A DNA stretch of 64,000 nucleotides from Pagrus major (taxonomy: Eukaryota > Chordata > Actinopteri > Spariformes > Sparidae): contig NC_133223.1 in NCBI RefSeq assembly GCF_040436345.1, positions 27,126,910-27,190,909 on the forward strand, in the 5' to 3' direction. The notes under the pieces were generated by a model. The model did no database searches. It was not told where the DNA came from and saw only the letters and a program-made list of their open reading frames with translations. Below are positions 23,931 through 34,395 of this stretch, piece after piece (position 1 is the stretch's first letter; each line of letters opens with the position of its first letter). The position numbers and the translations under genes are program-made.

Positions 23931-26900
23931 CTAATTTACACCTGGGCAGGAGACATCGCTGTTGAGAAAATGAACTCTGAGGTATAAAAACAGTTACAAG
24001 ACAACATATAATCACTACACAACAACACCAGTAACCACAACAACAAAATGATTTCAAAATATTGAAATACTTCAACAATTACACAGATTTCATGAGATTT
24101 TTGCGTTTATGCTTGATGCTATTTATGCTGCAGCACTCTCTTAAATTACTCTTAAGATTTGCAAATTAAGATTTGCGAAACTGTTCTGTTCTGTATTAGG
24201 CAGTCACCTTCGTTGGTCCCATTGTCTGGGAGGACAACTAACAAACGACATATCAGCGGTTTGCAGAAACATACTGTAAGTTGCCAACACATATTCTGGC
24301 AACGGCTTCGCAAGGAGGGAGCATCCTGTCATGAAAATACGGATCACTCGAAGCTGAGAGTGAGCTGAGTTTTGTCAGCGTGGCCCCCATGAGAAGAGGT
24401 AATGTTTTTCCAGCAATAATCTTCCACACAGCAGCACAATGTTTGTAAGAGATCTGGTTGGAACTTTGAGCTCATACAGCTGCAACAACAGATAGACGGA
24501 AAGGCGCTCGTTTGCCAGATGGTGCCGTGTTCTTTAAAAACTTGGAGCGGATACATACAGCCTCACTTTCCATTTGTCGTGAATCAACAATGCAGTTGAA
24601 GATTTTACCCTCTTTTTCTTTTAAAGGATGCTTTAAAATCTACTTATAACAGAGGAGTCCCTTATGAGTATGATGCTGATTATTATCATGTTCAAATCAA
24701 GGAAATTATGATACCTGAAACCAGGGGCAAAAAACTAAATAGGGCCCCTCGGATGCCAGCATGGAGAAAATCTTGATATATTTATAGTAAAACAATTCCA
24801 ACCCTGGTTAAGATTAGGAGTGAGTACTACTAATTTTCTTCATTGCAGGGCACCTTATCAAAAGGCAAAGTCTGTTAAGGCAAAAGTATGCAACTTTGTG
24901 CAGAAAGATGGCTGATCCCTTACCATTCATCCTCTGCAGGGTCTGTAGTCGGACCCGAAGAATTAACCCAGAGCGTTGGTATTTGACGATCTGGGAATGA
25001 GACTCAACCATTGAACTCTCTTTCAACCGAATTACTTTAGAAGTTACATAGTGTTGCTTTAACCTTGCACGTCGGACCACAGGGCAGTTTATCATGATTT
25101 ATCTACCACAATAACATTTCATGGGCATGATTATGATGGCTTTATAGCAGAGGAGGGTCAGATTTGGAAACCGAAATAGCTCAAGGCCAAAAGATCCAAG
25201 CTGACAACTTTTCTGCCCCTGTGCTACCAGGTGCAGACAATACAAACATGCCCACTCAGAGCAGCTGCATCAGTCAGAGTCGGGTCACGGCCTCGAGTCA
25301 TGCCAGTGGCTACCAATTGCACAAAAAGTCCTGAAGGCTTAACACTAAGAACGAGGCCAAGATCTCACAAATAAGGACACCGCTGATGTTTCGGTCTGTG
25401 AGAAAGTGGATGAAAGGGGAATTTAGTGCAGGATTCTGTCACAGCAGATCTTTTCTGTGGCGGCTGCTGAGAGCATTTTAACACAGATGTTAAAACAGAG
25501 GGGGACGCCATTACAACAGGCGTGACCAGCATCACAAACACGACTAATGACAAAGTCTGTGCGGCTGACATATTTCTGCTGCGGCGCTCCCTCTCTCTCA
25601 GCTTTCAAAGACATGAGAAGATATCATACAATAGGAGCATTCTGGGGCTCTTGTGCTCAACAAATAAATCCATGATAGACTGCAATGTGATTTTAAGAAA
25701 AGGGTCACAGAGGGGCTGCAGAGTCGTCTCAAGCATATCGTGTGTGATATTGTCAGGTCAGTTTCAGGCCAGATTCAAAGAAGTCAATAAAATGTGACAG
25801 GATGTTGAACTTGCCTCTAAATACAGAGATACTGCAGGTCAATGAAAGTGCACTTTCAAGTGTCAAAGAGTGGGTTTAGTGGTTGTGGTCCCTCACTGAC
25901 CCTCCAGTTTACCCCAACATAAGCCTATATGTCACTAGTGATGGTGATGTGTCTGTGCTCATAGGTGAGGATTACGTGTAGTAGCACAGTTACTCAGTAG
26001 TGGTTACTTTTAAGAATAGGTGTAAGAAAAGGAAATGAGACAGATCAATACAGGCAAGGTGTCAGTATTGTATAGAAAAAAATATGTTCAACATGGTTTT
26101 TATTATATACAGCTAACATTTTACTGTATGTGCCAGTTAATGTGACAGAGACCTGATGTGATGTACCTCACACAAAGAAAAGGTCCAATAATCACTTTTG
26201 GTCAAATGCCTCCCTCTAGTGGTACTTCATAAAACAACCTCTCCTAATACTCCACTTGTACACAGTGTTAGGAAGACGTGAACTACATGTAATCAAGCTG
26301 GTAGTCCAACTACATTCATATACGTAGTGATAAAAGCAGTTTGATTACTTTCTTCCTATTTTTGTGTAGTTACTACTGAAACTATAAACAGTTTTGGGCA
26401 TAAAACAAGAGGAATGATATACTGTATATGTATATATGTTGTTATAATTTTGTGTCACATGCACATCGTCTTTTTTTTATGTAAAGTAGTCTGAACTAAT
26501 TTTTTTCCAAAATAGCTTTAGTTTAACAAATTAAATTTCTCTGTAGTTTGCTTTGCCTCCAGTGTTAAGTAATCAGTATCTTGCAAAGCTCTAATTTCAA
26601 AGAAACTTCCACAACACTGCTTTTTTTGTTCTTAGTGGGTAAAGGATTTGTTTGAAAATGACCAATTATACTTAAAAGATCATTTACAAAATGCAAGTGT
26701 AGCTGTATTCACAGAAGCCTCACACAAATTGCCTCTCCTTTTACGGTGTTGATAGTCCAGAAAACCTTTGCAGAGTGAGAAGATTGTTGGATGCAGATAT
26801 CAAAGAGTATGATTTATTTATTTAATTATTAGTACAGTAAATGTATAAAGACTGATCATCTGTACAATGTTCCTATACCAAACACTATGTGGTTTAACTT

Positions 26901-27009
26901 TAAAGTCATAGACTGATATTTTCATACAGCACCAGTTAACCTAGCTGAGAATAAAAACACGAAACAATAAAAAATCTGCCAACAAGCACCTCTTAAGATC
27001 ACTGATTTA

Positions 27010-27195
27010 CATGTTATTGAACATTAACACCAGGCTTGCTGTTTCCCCCTGTTTAAAGTCTTTGTGCTAAGCTATGCTAACCAGCTGCCAGCTTAATATT
27101 TCACATACAAACGTGAGAATGGATTCAATCATCTCATCCAACTCTCAGCGACAAGTGAATAACAGTACATACCAAAATGTCAAGAACATCTATCA
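27010..27195. repeat. Remnant of a TTAA-type repeat (TGCTAAGCTA family)
   Basis: GTTTCCCCCTGTTTAAAGTC, TTGTGCTAAGCTATGCTAAC and CATCCAACTCTCAGC match a dispersed percomorph repeat that also occurs at 33300-33418. It lies just past the 3' end of the first methyltransferase gene and may be part of its 3' UTR. Confidence 0.5.
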
Positions 27196-27317
27196 TACTA
27201 ACCGGTATTTTAAATGCCAAATAGAAAACATCGACTCGGAAAAGTGGATTAAATACTGGGAGGGGAGCACAAGTTTGTGTCCTCAACTACATTCATGACT
27301 TTGAGAGCTGGTGTGAG

Positions 27318-30317
27318 TCAGGCTTCCTGTGGTTTGCAGGCCAGGAGGTAGAAATACTTGACAGCCACCACCACCTCTGTCTCTGCAGAGGTCACCTTCA
27401 TTATGGACATCAACCTGGAGAGAGGAGCACAGGAGACATTGTACAAGCAGAGGGGGCAAAGCTCACCTCTCCAACATGTCCGCTGTCAAGCGTGTGTGAT
27501 ATTCACGTGTATACTGCACTATGGTGCCATTAGGCACATTCTACCTGTGACAGATGTCCTGGGAGAGTCTGGTGGCTTTCTGCGGGTCTTCTCTCAGCAG
27601 AGCCTGATAGCTCGAGAAAGACTCCACCAAACCCATGTAGCTGGACAAAGGCATGGGCTTTTTAACCCACACACACTCGTGCCTGTAATACATTAAAAAC
27701 ACACTCAGAGTTAGCATCTACTGAACATACATATAAGCTGTTTTTCTTCAGTTTGCAGAGCGAAGCATTTCTTCTCTGACATGACAGTGTCCTGCACACA
27801 CACAAAGTGGAAAGGAAAGAAGGAGGAAATCCGGTAAATGAGGCCAAGTAAAACCTCCGGGAAGGATGAGAAAAATTGTATCATATTACAAATTGGCTGA
27901 TGGTTTATAGCAGTAAATCATAAAAATTTTCAGATCCGCGACCAATGAATCTGAACAAATATTACTGACCAAGCAAAAACTTGTCACTCACCACTCCTTG
28001 TCAGGATAAGGGATGGATCCAAAGGCCTCTCTGTATAACTCAATAGAGCTGGCTCCGAGGTGGGCACTGCGGTACGGCTGCAAGGCTGCATAAAACTAAA
28101 AAAACATAAGATTAAGAATCATAAGATTTTTTTTAAGCATTGTTTTAATGACATATAGCATGAACCATATACGTTACCTGGCTACCTAGTTTGTTTGTAT
28201 AATCTATCTAGACTCACTGTATATTTTGTAAGTGCAACACTCATAATTCACATTCTCAGAATGTTTTGTTGAAAAATGCTGTACATGCAACCTAAGAGCT
28301 AACTGTGCCACTCAGATTTGACCAAGAGCATCCACTAGATGGTGCTGTTGTTCATTTAGGATTCACGGCCATGAGCTGTTCTAGTCAGGGAATCCTCAAC
28401 AGTGTGATGTAAGGATGTGACAGGTGATGATCCAGTGCACCGTAAGTTCAAGAAGCATTTCCCTCCCTCGATATAGCCTCTGTCTCAGAAATGCTTGTCT
28501 TGGGGACTGTTGTTATTTGTGATTGATTTGCTTTTTAAGACTTTAAAGTTGTTGTTTTTTCCATTATCATTTTATAACAAGTTCTTCTATTTTTTCTCAG
28601 TGTGAAAAAGATTTTTTTAAATAATATTCAATTGGGGCAGATAAACAGGGAACTTTTCCTGTAATAAAAATACACCCTATTTGTTTTGTTATAACATAAA
28701 TTTTTCTCATTATAATGTGAAAAATGTACTATTTATCTTGTTGTGACATGCACGTTGTTTCACATTTCAACAACACGTGGCTGAGGGTTTATCAGTGCAC
28801 AGTTCACAGTAACTTCTCTCGGCCTCCTGTAAGCACCTCTTTGCAGACTTGGTTGAGTGTGTATGAGCAGCAGTCGTGGTAGCTGAGCTCCATGTCAATG
28901 GTGTAGTTGAGCAGAGCCAAGCAGCCGCGGGCCTTCAGGACTCTGTGGGCCTCCTGGAGAAAGCACGGTCGGTCGAACCAGTGGAAGGCAGACATGGCTG
29001 TCATCAAGTCCACCGAGCCGTCGGCAAATGGCAGCTCCTCAGCCACACACTGTCTAAAGACGGGAAATCAGTGTTATAACTACTGCTGAGGATCAGAAGA
29101 GCAAATCTTAATATCCGGTGTGTCTATTTGTTTATTTATTTATACCTTCTAGATACCTTCTTATCACAATGATCAACTACAGATTCATTCAGTTATGTAT
29201 TTAGTACATAAGCTGTACTTATAAATACCTTTGTTTGACATGTCAGACATTTTATGGGGGATTTCACCCTCCTGTGTTGACCTGATACTTGATATTTGTT
29301 TGGTTGTGTGGGCCTCACCGCCTGACCGACTTTCACCAGACAAGGGTCACATTGTTCCTGCTTTGGCATAGATTTAATACAGTGGCTTACTAGATTTTAA
29401 TGGCTGAACAAACGATGTGATGTTAATTGTAGTACTTTTGTATTATGCTTGCTTGATCTCACACTCTTTAACCAAGGAGGGATTTAAAACTTAAAGGAGC
29501 ACTTTTTTGGAAATGAAATTTAAACTCATAAGTTTAATGTTTGCAATATTAATGAGGTAATAACACAAACCCAGAAATATGTATATTTTTGTGACTGATT
29601 AAACAAGCCGGAACATATAAACAAAGTAAAACAGTATGAAACTGTGTTGTCCTTTAAGGTCAGTTTGTTTATTCAGTTTATTCAGTCATGAAAACAAAGA
29701 GAGTTTGTTTAATTAGTTCGTTTAGAAATAAAAAATATTCAGTCAATGAAGATCTTTCTCCTCTGATTAAAATTTCTTCCCCAAAACTACGTAGTGCACC
29801 TTTAATAAGGCACAAGAAAAACAATCTAAAAAGACGACAGCTTTCAGAATGCATTCTTGTATTTTACTGACCGTATCTTTTGATAAAATTGAAGACTAAC
29901 TGTGACTCTTGGGCTGTTCATGCTCACCTGTATGTTATATTCGGCTCTTTGGCGTACTGCAAAGCCATTTCCACCTGAGCAGGACTGACATCTGTCCCCA
30001 CCACAGAGGCAAAGTGTTTGGCCAGCAGCACCGTGCCCTGTCCTGAGCCGCAACCCACATCTACTGCCAACTCAAAGGGACGACCTTTCTGACAAAATAT
30101 TTAACATGTTATTTGACATTGCTGTGAAGTTAGTTACACCATTATTCAATTGACAAAGGTACCATGCAATAATTCACAGAGGCTACCACCATTTTCAATC
30201 TGTTCTTACCTGTTTTTCTAGGAAGTCAAGCATCTGTTGTATTAGATGATCTGGAGAGATCCTGTATTTCCAGTAGGAAGATGCATGCTCTTTGCCTTCA
30301 AACAGACGGTGAGTCAT
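27318..30317 (-). CDS. SAM-dependent methyltransferase, paralogue A (274 aa, six exons)
   Basis: Exons on the minus strand: 30317-30210, 30088-29928, 29053-28837, 28095-27992, 27682-27545, 27414-27318; total 825 nt, closing exactly on TGA. The protein begins MTHRLFEGKEHASSYWKYRI. Residues 44-55 AVDVGCGSGQGT are the SAM-binding glycine loop (motif I), VVGTDVS (65-71) carries the acidic ribose contact, and LPFADGSVDLMTAMSAFHWF is the post-loop block of class I (Methyltransf_11) enzymes. No signal peptide or membrane span, so probably cytosolic. In fish such proteins are usually annotated as putative methyltransferase DDB_G0268948-like, related to yeast Crg1/Tmt1; the substrate is unknown. The exon 3 donor is weak (AAAGAG|GTGCTT). 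A TTAA-type MITE sits in intron 2. It lies 1.8 kb downstream of paralogue B on the same strand. Confidence 0.92.
29491..29815. mobile_element. TTAA-type MITE, copy 2, in methyltransferase A intron 2
   Basis: Flanked on both sides by TTAA (29491-29494 and 29812-29815 region) with ends AGGAGCACT and the inverse of AGTGCACCT. The interior matches 7343-7691 in the opposite orientation, including AAACAAAGTAAAACAGTATG. Noncoding. Confidence 0.7.
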
Positions 30318-30455
30318 AGCTAGCTGATGCCTCTCTGAACAGCTAAGTAAGCAGTAAAAACAGAGATTAAAGCAATCTATATTATCTTGTGTTTAACTGG
30401 TGGAGAGGAGCTAACTTCCACATTGAGAGGACTGCATTCCTTTCTACCGGCCGTC

Positions 30456-30457
<2 letters not shown>

Positions 30458-30486
<29 letters not shown>
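30458..30486. repeat. (AC)n microsatellite in methyltransferase A upstream region
   Basis: About 14 AC units roughly 140 bp upstream of the paralogue A ATG, so within or near its 5' UTR or promoter. Confidence 0.93.
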
Positions 30487-30488
<2 letters not shown>

Positions 30489-31107
30489 GAGGGAAACAGT
30501 GGGGTGCCTGAAAATGGGAGGTCCGACTGCTTCCTCTGGTACATGGGATGTTTGACAATTAGCTCCTTTAAAGGGACAGCTCCAAAGCTATGTTGTTGTT
30601 TTTTTTTAATAATGTGGCACTTGTTTTTTTCTGTGCTTAATAGCTACAGCAATGCAATGTTTTGAATGTAATCCATGATAATTATGTTTAGTCAACGTCA
30701 AACCTAAAGGTCTGTGTGGTAAGGGGTCAGTTTACGGGTCATGTGATGGTATGTGTTTCAGTCAGGATCAATCAAAACCCCTGGAGATGATGTGGGTGAG
30801 GTACAAATGGTGTGTGTATAAATTGAGTGTGCAGCACTCCTCCTCTCTGAATCCGTCGGTCTATTTCTTGTGTTTTATAATCTAATGCCACTTTAACTCA
30901 GGGCTGTTTTGTTACTGACTGACACAGTAGATTAGGACTCAAATGCACGACTCGAGATACTTCAGTTTAAAGGCAAAAAGTCTTTACTGAAGAAAGGTTT
31001 GCTACACAGGAGATCGGTCAGAGAAGCAAACAAAACAGAGGAATCAGGCAGCGGCAAAAGTCAGGATCAAAAACACTAGGAAGGCTATCATGAGGAGAAA
31101 AACTCAG

Positions 31108-31312
31108 TGGCTAAGTTGCATTGTGGGTAATGTAGGCACCAGGTTTTTCGAAAAGCAGTCCACTGGTCTAGCATTGCACTTCTATAACACCATTGAACTC
31201 ATTATATACACTTCAAAAATCCGTACAGCAGAACCAAAGATACATTATTCCATGCATTCTTCTTCCTATTCAAAACCTGGAGCCTACATTACCCATAATG
31301 CAACTTAGCCAC
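31108..31312. repeat. Foldback inverted repeat
   Basis: GTGGCTAAGTTGCATTGTGG plus GTAATGTAGGCACCAGGTTTT at the left is mirrored by AAAACCTGGAGCCTACATTA and CCCATAATGCAACTTAGCCAC at the right. Arms are about 41 bp with two mismatches, with about 120 bp between them. It is a noncoding MITE-like element. Confidence 0.8.
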
Positions 31313-32093
31313 AAAGTTACATCACTGGAGGGAATTTATCAGATTACATGCAGCTTCCTCTGGAGACACAAATGGCTTTCTACTATTTTTTCACATAAGT
31401 AGTCGTTCTCCCCAAGACCTGTAAACACACTTTAATGTGTGAAAATTGTGAAGTTAGCCTTTAAGTTTCCACTTTTTCAATTTAGGCCAAAATGGATTAT
31501 GTTATTGCCAGACAATTCCCCAATAATTGCTAGTTAGTGCAAATATTGTACAAATGCTGCTATGCATATCCATTCTATTTCTCTTTATTTGTTATTGAAA
31601 AGATACTATATTTTAACAGTATGTAAATCATTATTAAAAGCTGTAAGATAAACATTTGTCACTTTAGCTTCATTTGCATTGCACAAAGCAGGTACAATAC
31701 AAACTGTCAGCATCATCAATCTGCCCTCTACCCACTGAGAATAAAGAAAACACACCGAAGGATCTCAATTAATCCCAAGCATCTCTGCAGCCCTTCTGTG
31801 AATAAACCGTGGTAGGCACATTATATTTCAAAATAATTCATTTTTTCTAGTTATGTAACCTCTCGGTGTGCATTCAAGGCTGCAAACGATCAGCTGTTCT
31901 ATTGGGAACGTTCTGAGAGGCAGTTAACTACAGCATGAATCCTTGAGTCGATGCTTTAGTGACTGATCAACGTTCATGTAAATCAATTGTAAACCGGTCT
32001 AAACATTCTTCTTTATGACATAAAGCAGCGTTAACGATTACAAGTCAGCTTACATAAAGGCCATGACAGGGAACATGTGAGAAAAAAATGTGG

Positions 32094-32099
32094 TTTATT
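32094..32099 (-). terminator. Polyadenylation signal of methyltransferase B
   Basis: AATAAA on the minus strand about 60 nt after the TAA stop of paralogue B. Position fits a short 3' UTR. Confidence 0.55.
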
Positions 32100-32157
32100 C
32101 AAAAATATTCATAATCAGTAAGCTCCTGCAATTACACAACCAGTTGGACGCAGCTGA

Positions 32158-32327
32158 TTATTGTGGTTTTGATGCCAGGACGCAGTAATATTCCATTTCC
32201 AGCTCCATTTTAGTATCAGGAGACGTGACTCCCATCTCCTCTAGAAACCTGTAAAAACATTCAGTTAATAATCACAAAAATGGATGACTGAATAATAAAT
32301 GTTGGCTCAAAGTAACAGTCCTGTGCA

Positions 32328-32368
<41 letters not shown>

Positions 32369-34395
32369 CCTCTTCTGAGTGTCTAGCAGCAAGTCTTCAG
32401 CCATCTGGGGATCTTTCTTCTTGTAAGCTTGGAACATGGATAAGGACTTGCTGAAACCCATCAGGTTCCTCACAGAGATCGTCAATTTCACCCAAATGCC
32501 CTCGACCCTGTTGTATCAATTTATTTATGTATGATTATACAAGACTAAAAAAAAAAGACTGTGATTTCAGATCTGACTCGTTTGTTATTGCCCATCTCTG
32601 ATGAATAAAGGTATAATGAAGGTGCAACATCACTGGTTTTGTACTGTCAATTACCTCTTCACTTAATACTGTATCGGTCCTTATTCAGCTATCAAAGAGG
32701 TGTGGTTAGGTCTGGTTAGATACAGTGAGTGTGTAATAATTACCTTTCTTTATCTGGAAAAGGGATGGCTGAGTAGAGCTCTTCCAGCTTACCCTCAGAT
32801 ACAGCCACTGGACTGCTGGTGTATGGTGACAGCACCTGTATCATCTAATGTTTAAAAAGGTGTTATTGATAACATTCAGCCACTACACCGCCGTTGCTCA
32901 AATCACCTGCCCCATCAAGTGGCTGCAAGTTGTGGCACTGGCTAATGCTCCTAATGCTAGCTTACATTGCATTAAAAAAAGGAACATAAACATTTTTTTA
33001 TATATATATTTCATATTTTATTCTGCACCTTTCTAGTAGCTCTTTGGATGTATTATTTCTTTTACAGTGATTTGTTGACATAAAAATGTATCATAAAAAG
33101 TGCATGTGTTTTGTGTCTGTCTGTATAAATAATCAAATAATGTGTGGATACATAGAAAAAAACAATAACCAAATGCAATGGTTGCTTTGCCTAGCATGTT
33201 TATTGCCAAGAAACAATAAAAAAAAAATGAAATTGTGCCTTTTACATCTCTATTTATGTATGAGTTAAACAAAAACTTAAGGTTTTAGTTAGTGACATTC
33301 ATGAGGTGTTCCAGGTTTTATGCTAAGCTAAGCTGATCATGTCCTCACTTCAGCTTTGTGCTTGATGGACTCAGAAAGACAGTGAAGTTTTTTTCAAAAA
33401 TGGTGAACTATTCCTTTAAGCCCCGACAAAGGATATTACAGTTAATGGCCTTTAGTGTGTATTTCTATTGTCAGGTGTTGGTGATACAAGCACCCTGAGT
33501 CAACAAAACTTTGCAGATAAGGTTTAACACGACTCCCAAATTGAAAGTAGAGGTCGAAGTCTACACCCACCTCTTTATAGATGTGATCCAGTCGTTCTCC
33601 ACAGTCCTGGAAGTGAAGTCTGGCATTATCAAGACTAAAGCACAGCAGAGCCATGCAACCCCGGGGTTTTAAAACTCGACTTGCCTCGGCCAGGAACCTC
33701 AACTGATCAAACCAGTGAGCTGCAGATGCTGCTGTCAGCAAGTCAACAGAGCCATCTGGAAAAGGGAGGTCCTCTGCCGTACCCTGCCTGCAGGTAGACA
33801 GGTCAGACATGTGACCCCATCTGGAAAAGTGGTCTCTGGCTTGGCAGCCGCCTTGCCTAGCTGTCATGCCACCACCATCCCCATATGCATGTAACTAGAA
33901 GAAATGTTTTTAATTGTATCTAATAAACATACAAATTCAATGAGTCCATGGTTTCCAGAAACATACAATCCCAACATTTTATTCTGGCAACTGGGCCGTG
34001 CATCCACACATTCATAACATGCCTACCTGTACGTGATGTTAGAGTACCCTGGCACGGCCCTGGCCTCTTCCAGTTGACACTCACTGATGTCGATGCCCAC
34101 CACTTGCTGGAAGTGCGGCGCCATCACCCGCGTATTCTGACCCGTCCCACATCCCAGATCCACGGCCAGCACATGCGGCTGCCCCTTCTGCGGATATTAA
34201 CATATACAGGATTTGTTGTCAGAATGCCGAATGTTGCAGATTTGTTATTTTATTGATATTCATAGTATACAGTATCTGGCATACCTTTTTATCTAGGTAT
34301 TGAAGAATAATGTTCTTGACCTCATCTGGAGGCGTAAATCGATACATTTGGTAGAGTGAGGCATGCTCCTTTCCCTCAAACAGTCGGTATGTCAT
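32158..34395 (-). CDS. SAM-dependent methyltransferase, paralogue B (272 aa, six exons)
   Basis: Exons on the minus strand: 34395-34285, 34187-34027, 33787-33571, 32844-32744, 32507-32370, 32248-32158; total 819 nt, ending TAA. It begins MTYRLFEGKEHASLYQMYRF. AVDLGCGTGQNT (45-56) is motif I, VVGIDIS (66-72) carries the ribose-contacting Asp70, and DLPFPDGSVDLL with AAHWFD (113-118) follows. C-terminus is MEYYCVLASKPQ. Class I fold, no targeting signal, probably a soluble small-molecule methyltransferase like its neighbour; substrate unknown. Exons 2, 3 and 5 have exactly the lengths of paralogue A, so the pair arose by tandem duplication, but introns no longer align and many residues differ, so it is not recent. 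The exon 5 donor (AAGAG|GTCACACAC) runs directly into a CA tract, and the exon 3 donor is weak (AAAGAG|GTGGGT). Confidence 0.93.
32331..32367. repeat. (GT)n microsatellite adjoining a splice donor
   Basis: Read on the minus strand it is (CA)n, beginning three bases after the exon 5/intron 5 boundary of methyltransferase B at 32370. Confidence 0.95.
33290..33419. repeat. TTAA-type repeat remnant in methyltransferase B intron 3
   Basis: TTTTATGCTAAGCTAAGCTG followed by a terminal GAACTATTCC next to TTTAA. The end is the inverse of AGGAATAGTTC, the same terminal motif carried by the foldback element at 46384-49522. Confidence 0.6.

Larger units (their letters stand above)
18640..27317. other. 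Gene-free interval with repeats
   Basis: Between the ube2f promoter and the 3' end of the first methyltransferase gene I find no exon with splice sites and protein-like coding. Content includes microsatellites at 19077-19180 and 19287-19314, a CT/CA patch near 22483-22509, and the repeats listed at 20905, 23316 and 27010. AATAAA on the minus strand at 26813-26820 could end the methyltransferase transcript. Confidence 0.65.
30318..32157. other. Spacer between the two methyltransferase genes
   Basis: Upstream region of paralogue A and downstream region of paralogue B. It contains an (AC)n tract at 30458-30486, about 140 bp before the paralogue A start codon, a likely dispersed repeat at 30927-31085 and the inverted repeat at 31108-31312. 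A minus-strand AATAAA for paralogue B is at 32094-32099. Confidence 0.65.

Noticed and set aside
28876-29089. Plus-strand frames over the methyltransferase A exon 3
   Set aside because: Antisense shadows of the real minus-strand exon, which has matching splice sites and family motifs.
31090-31402. Two short overlapping plus-strand frames
   Set aside because: They fall across the foldback inverted repeat at 31108-31312 and show no coding character.
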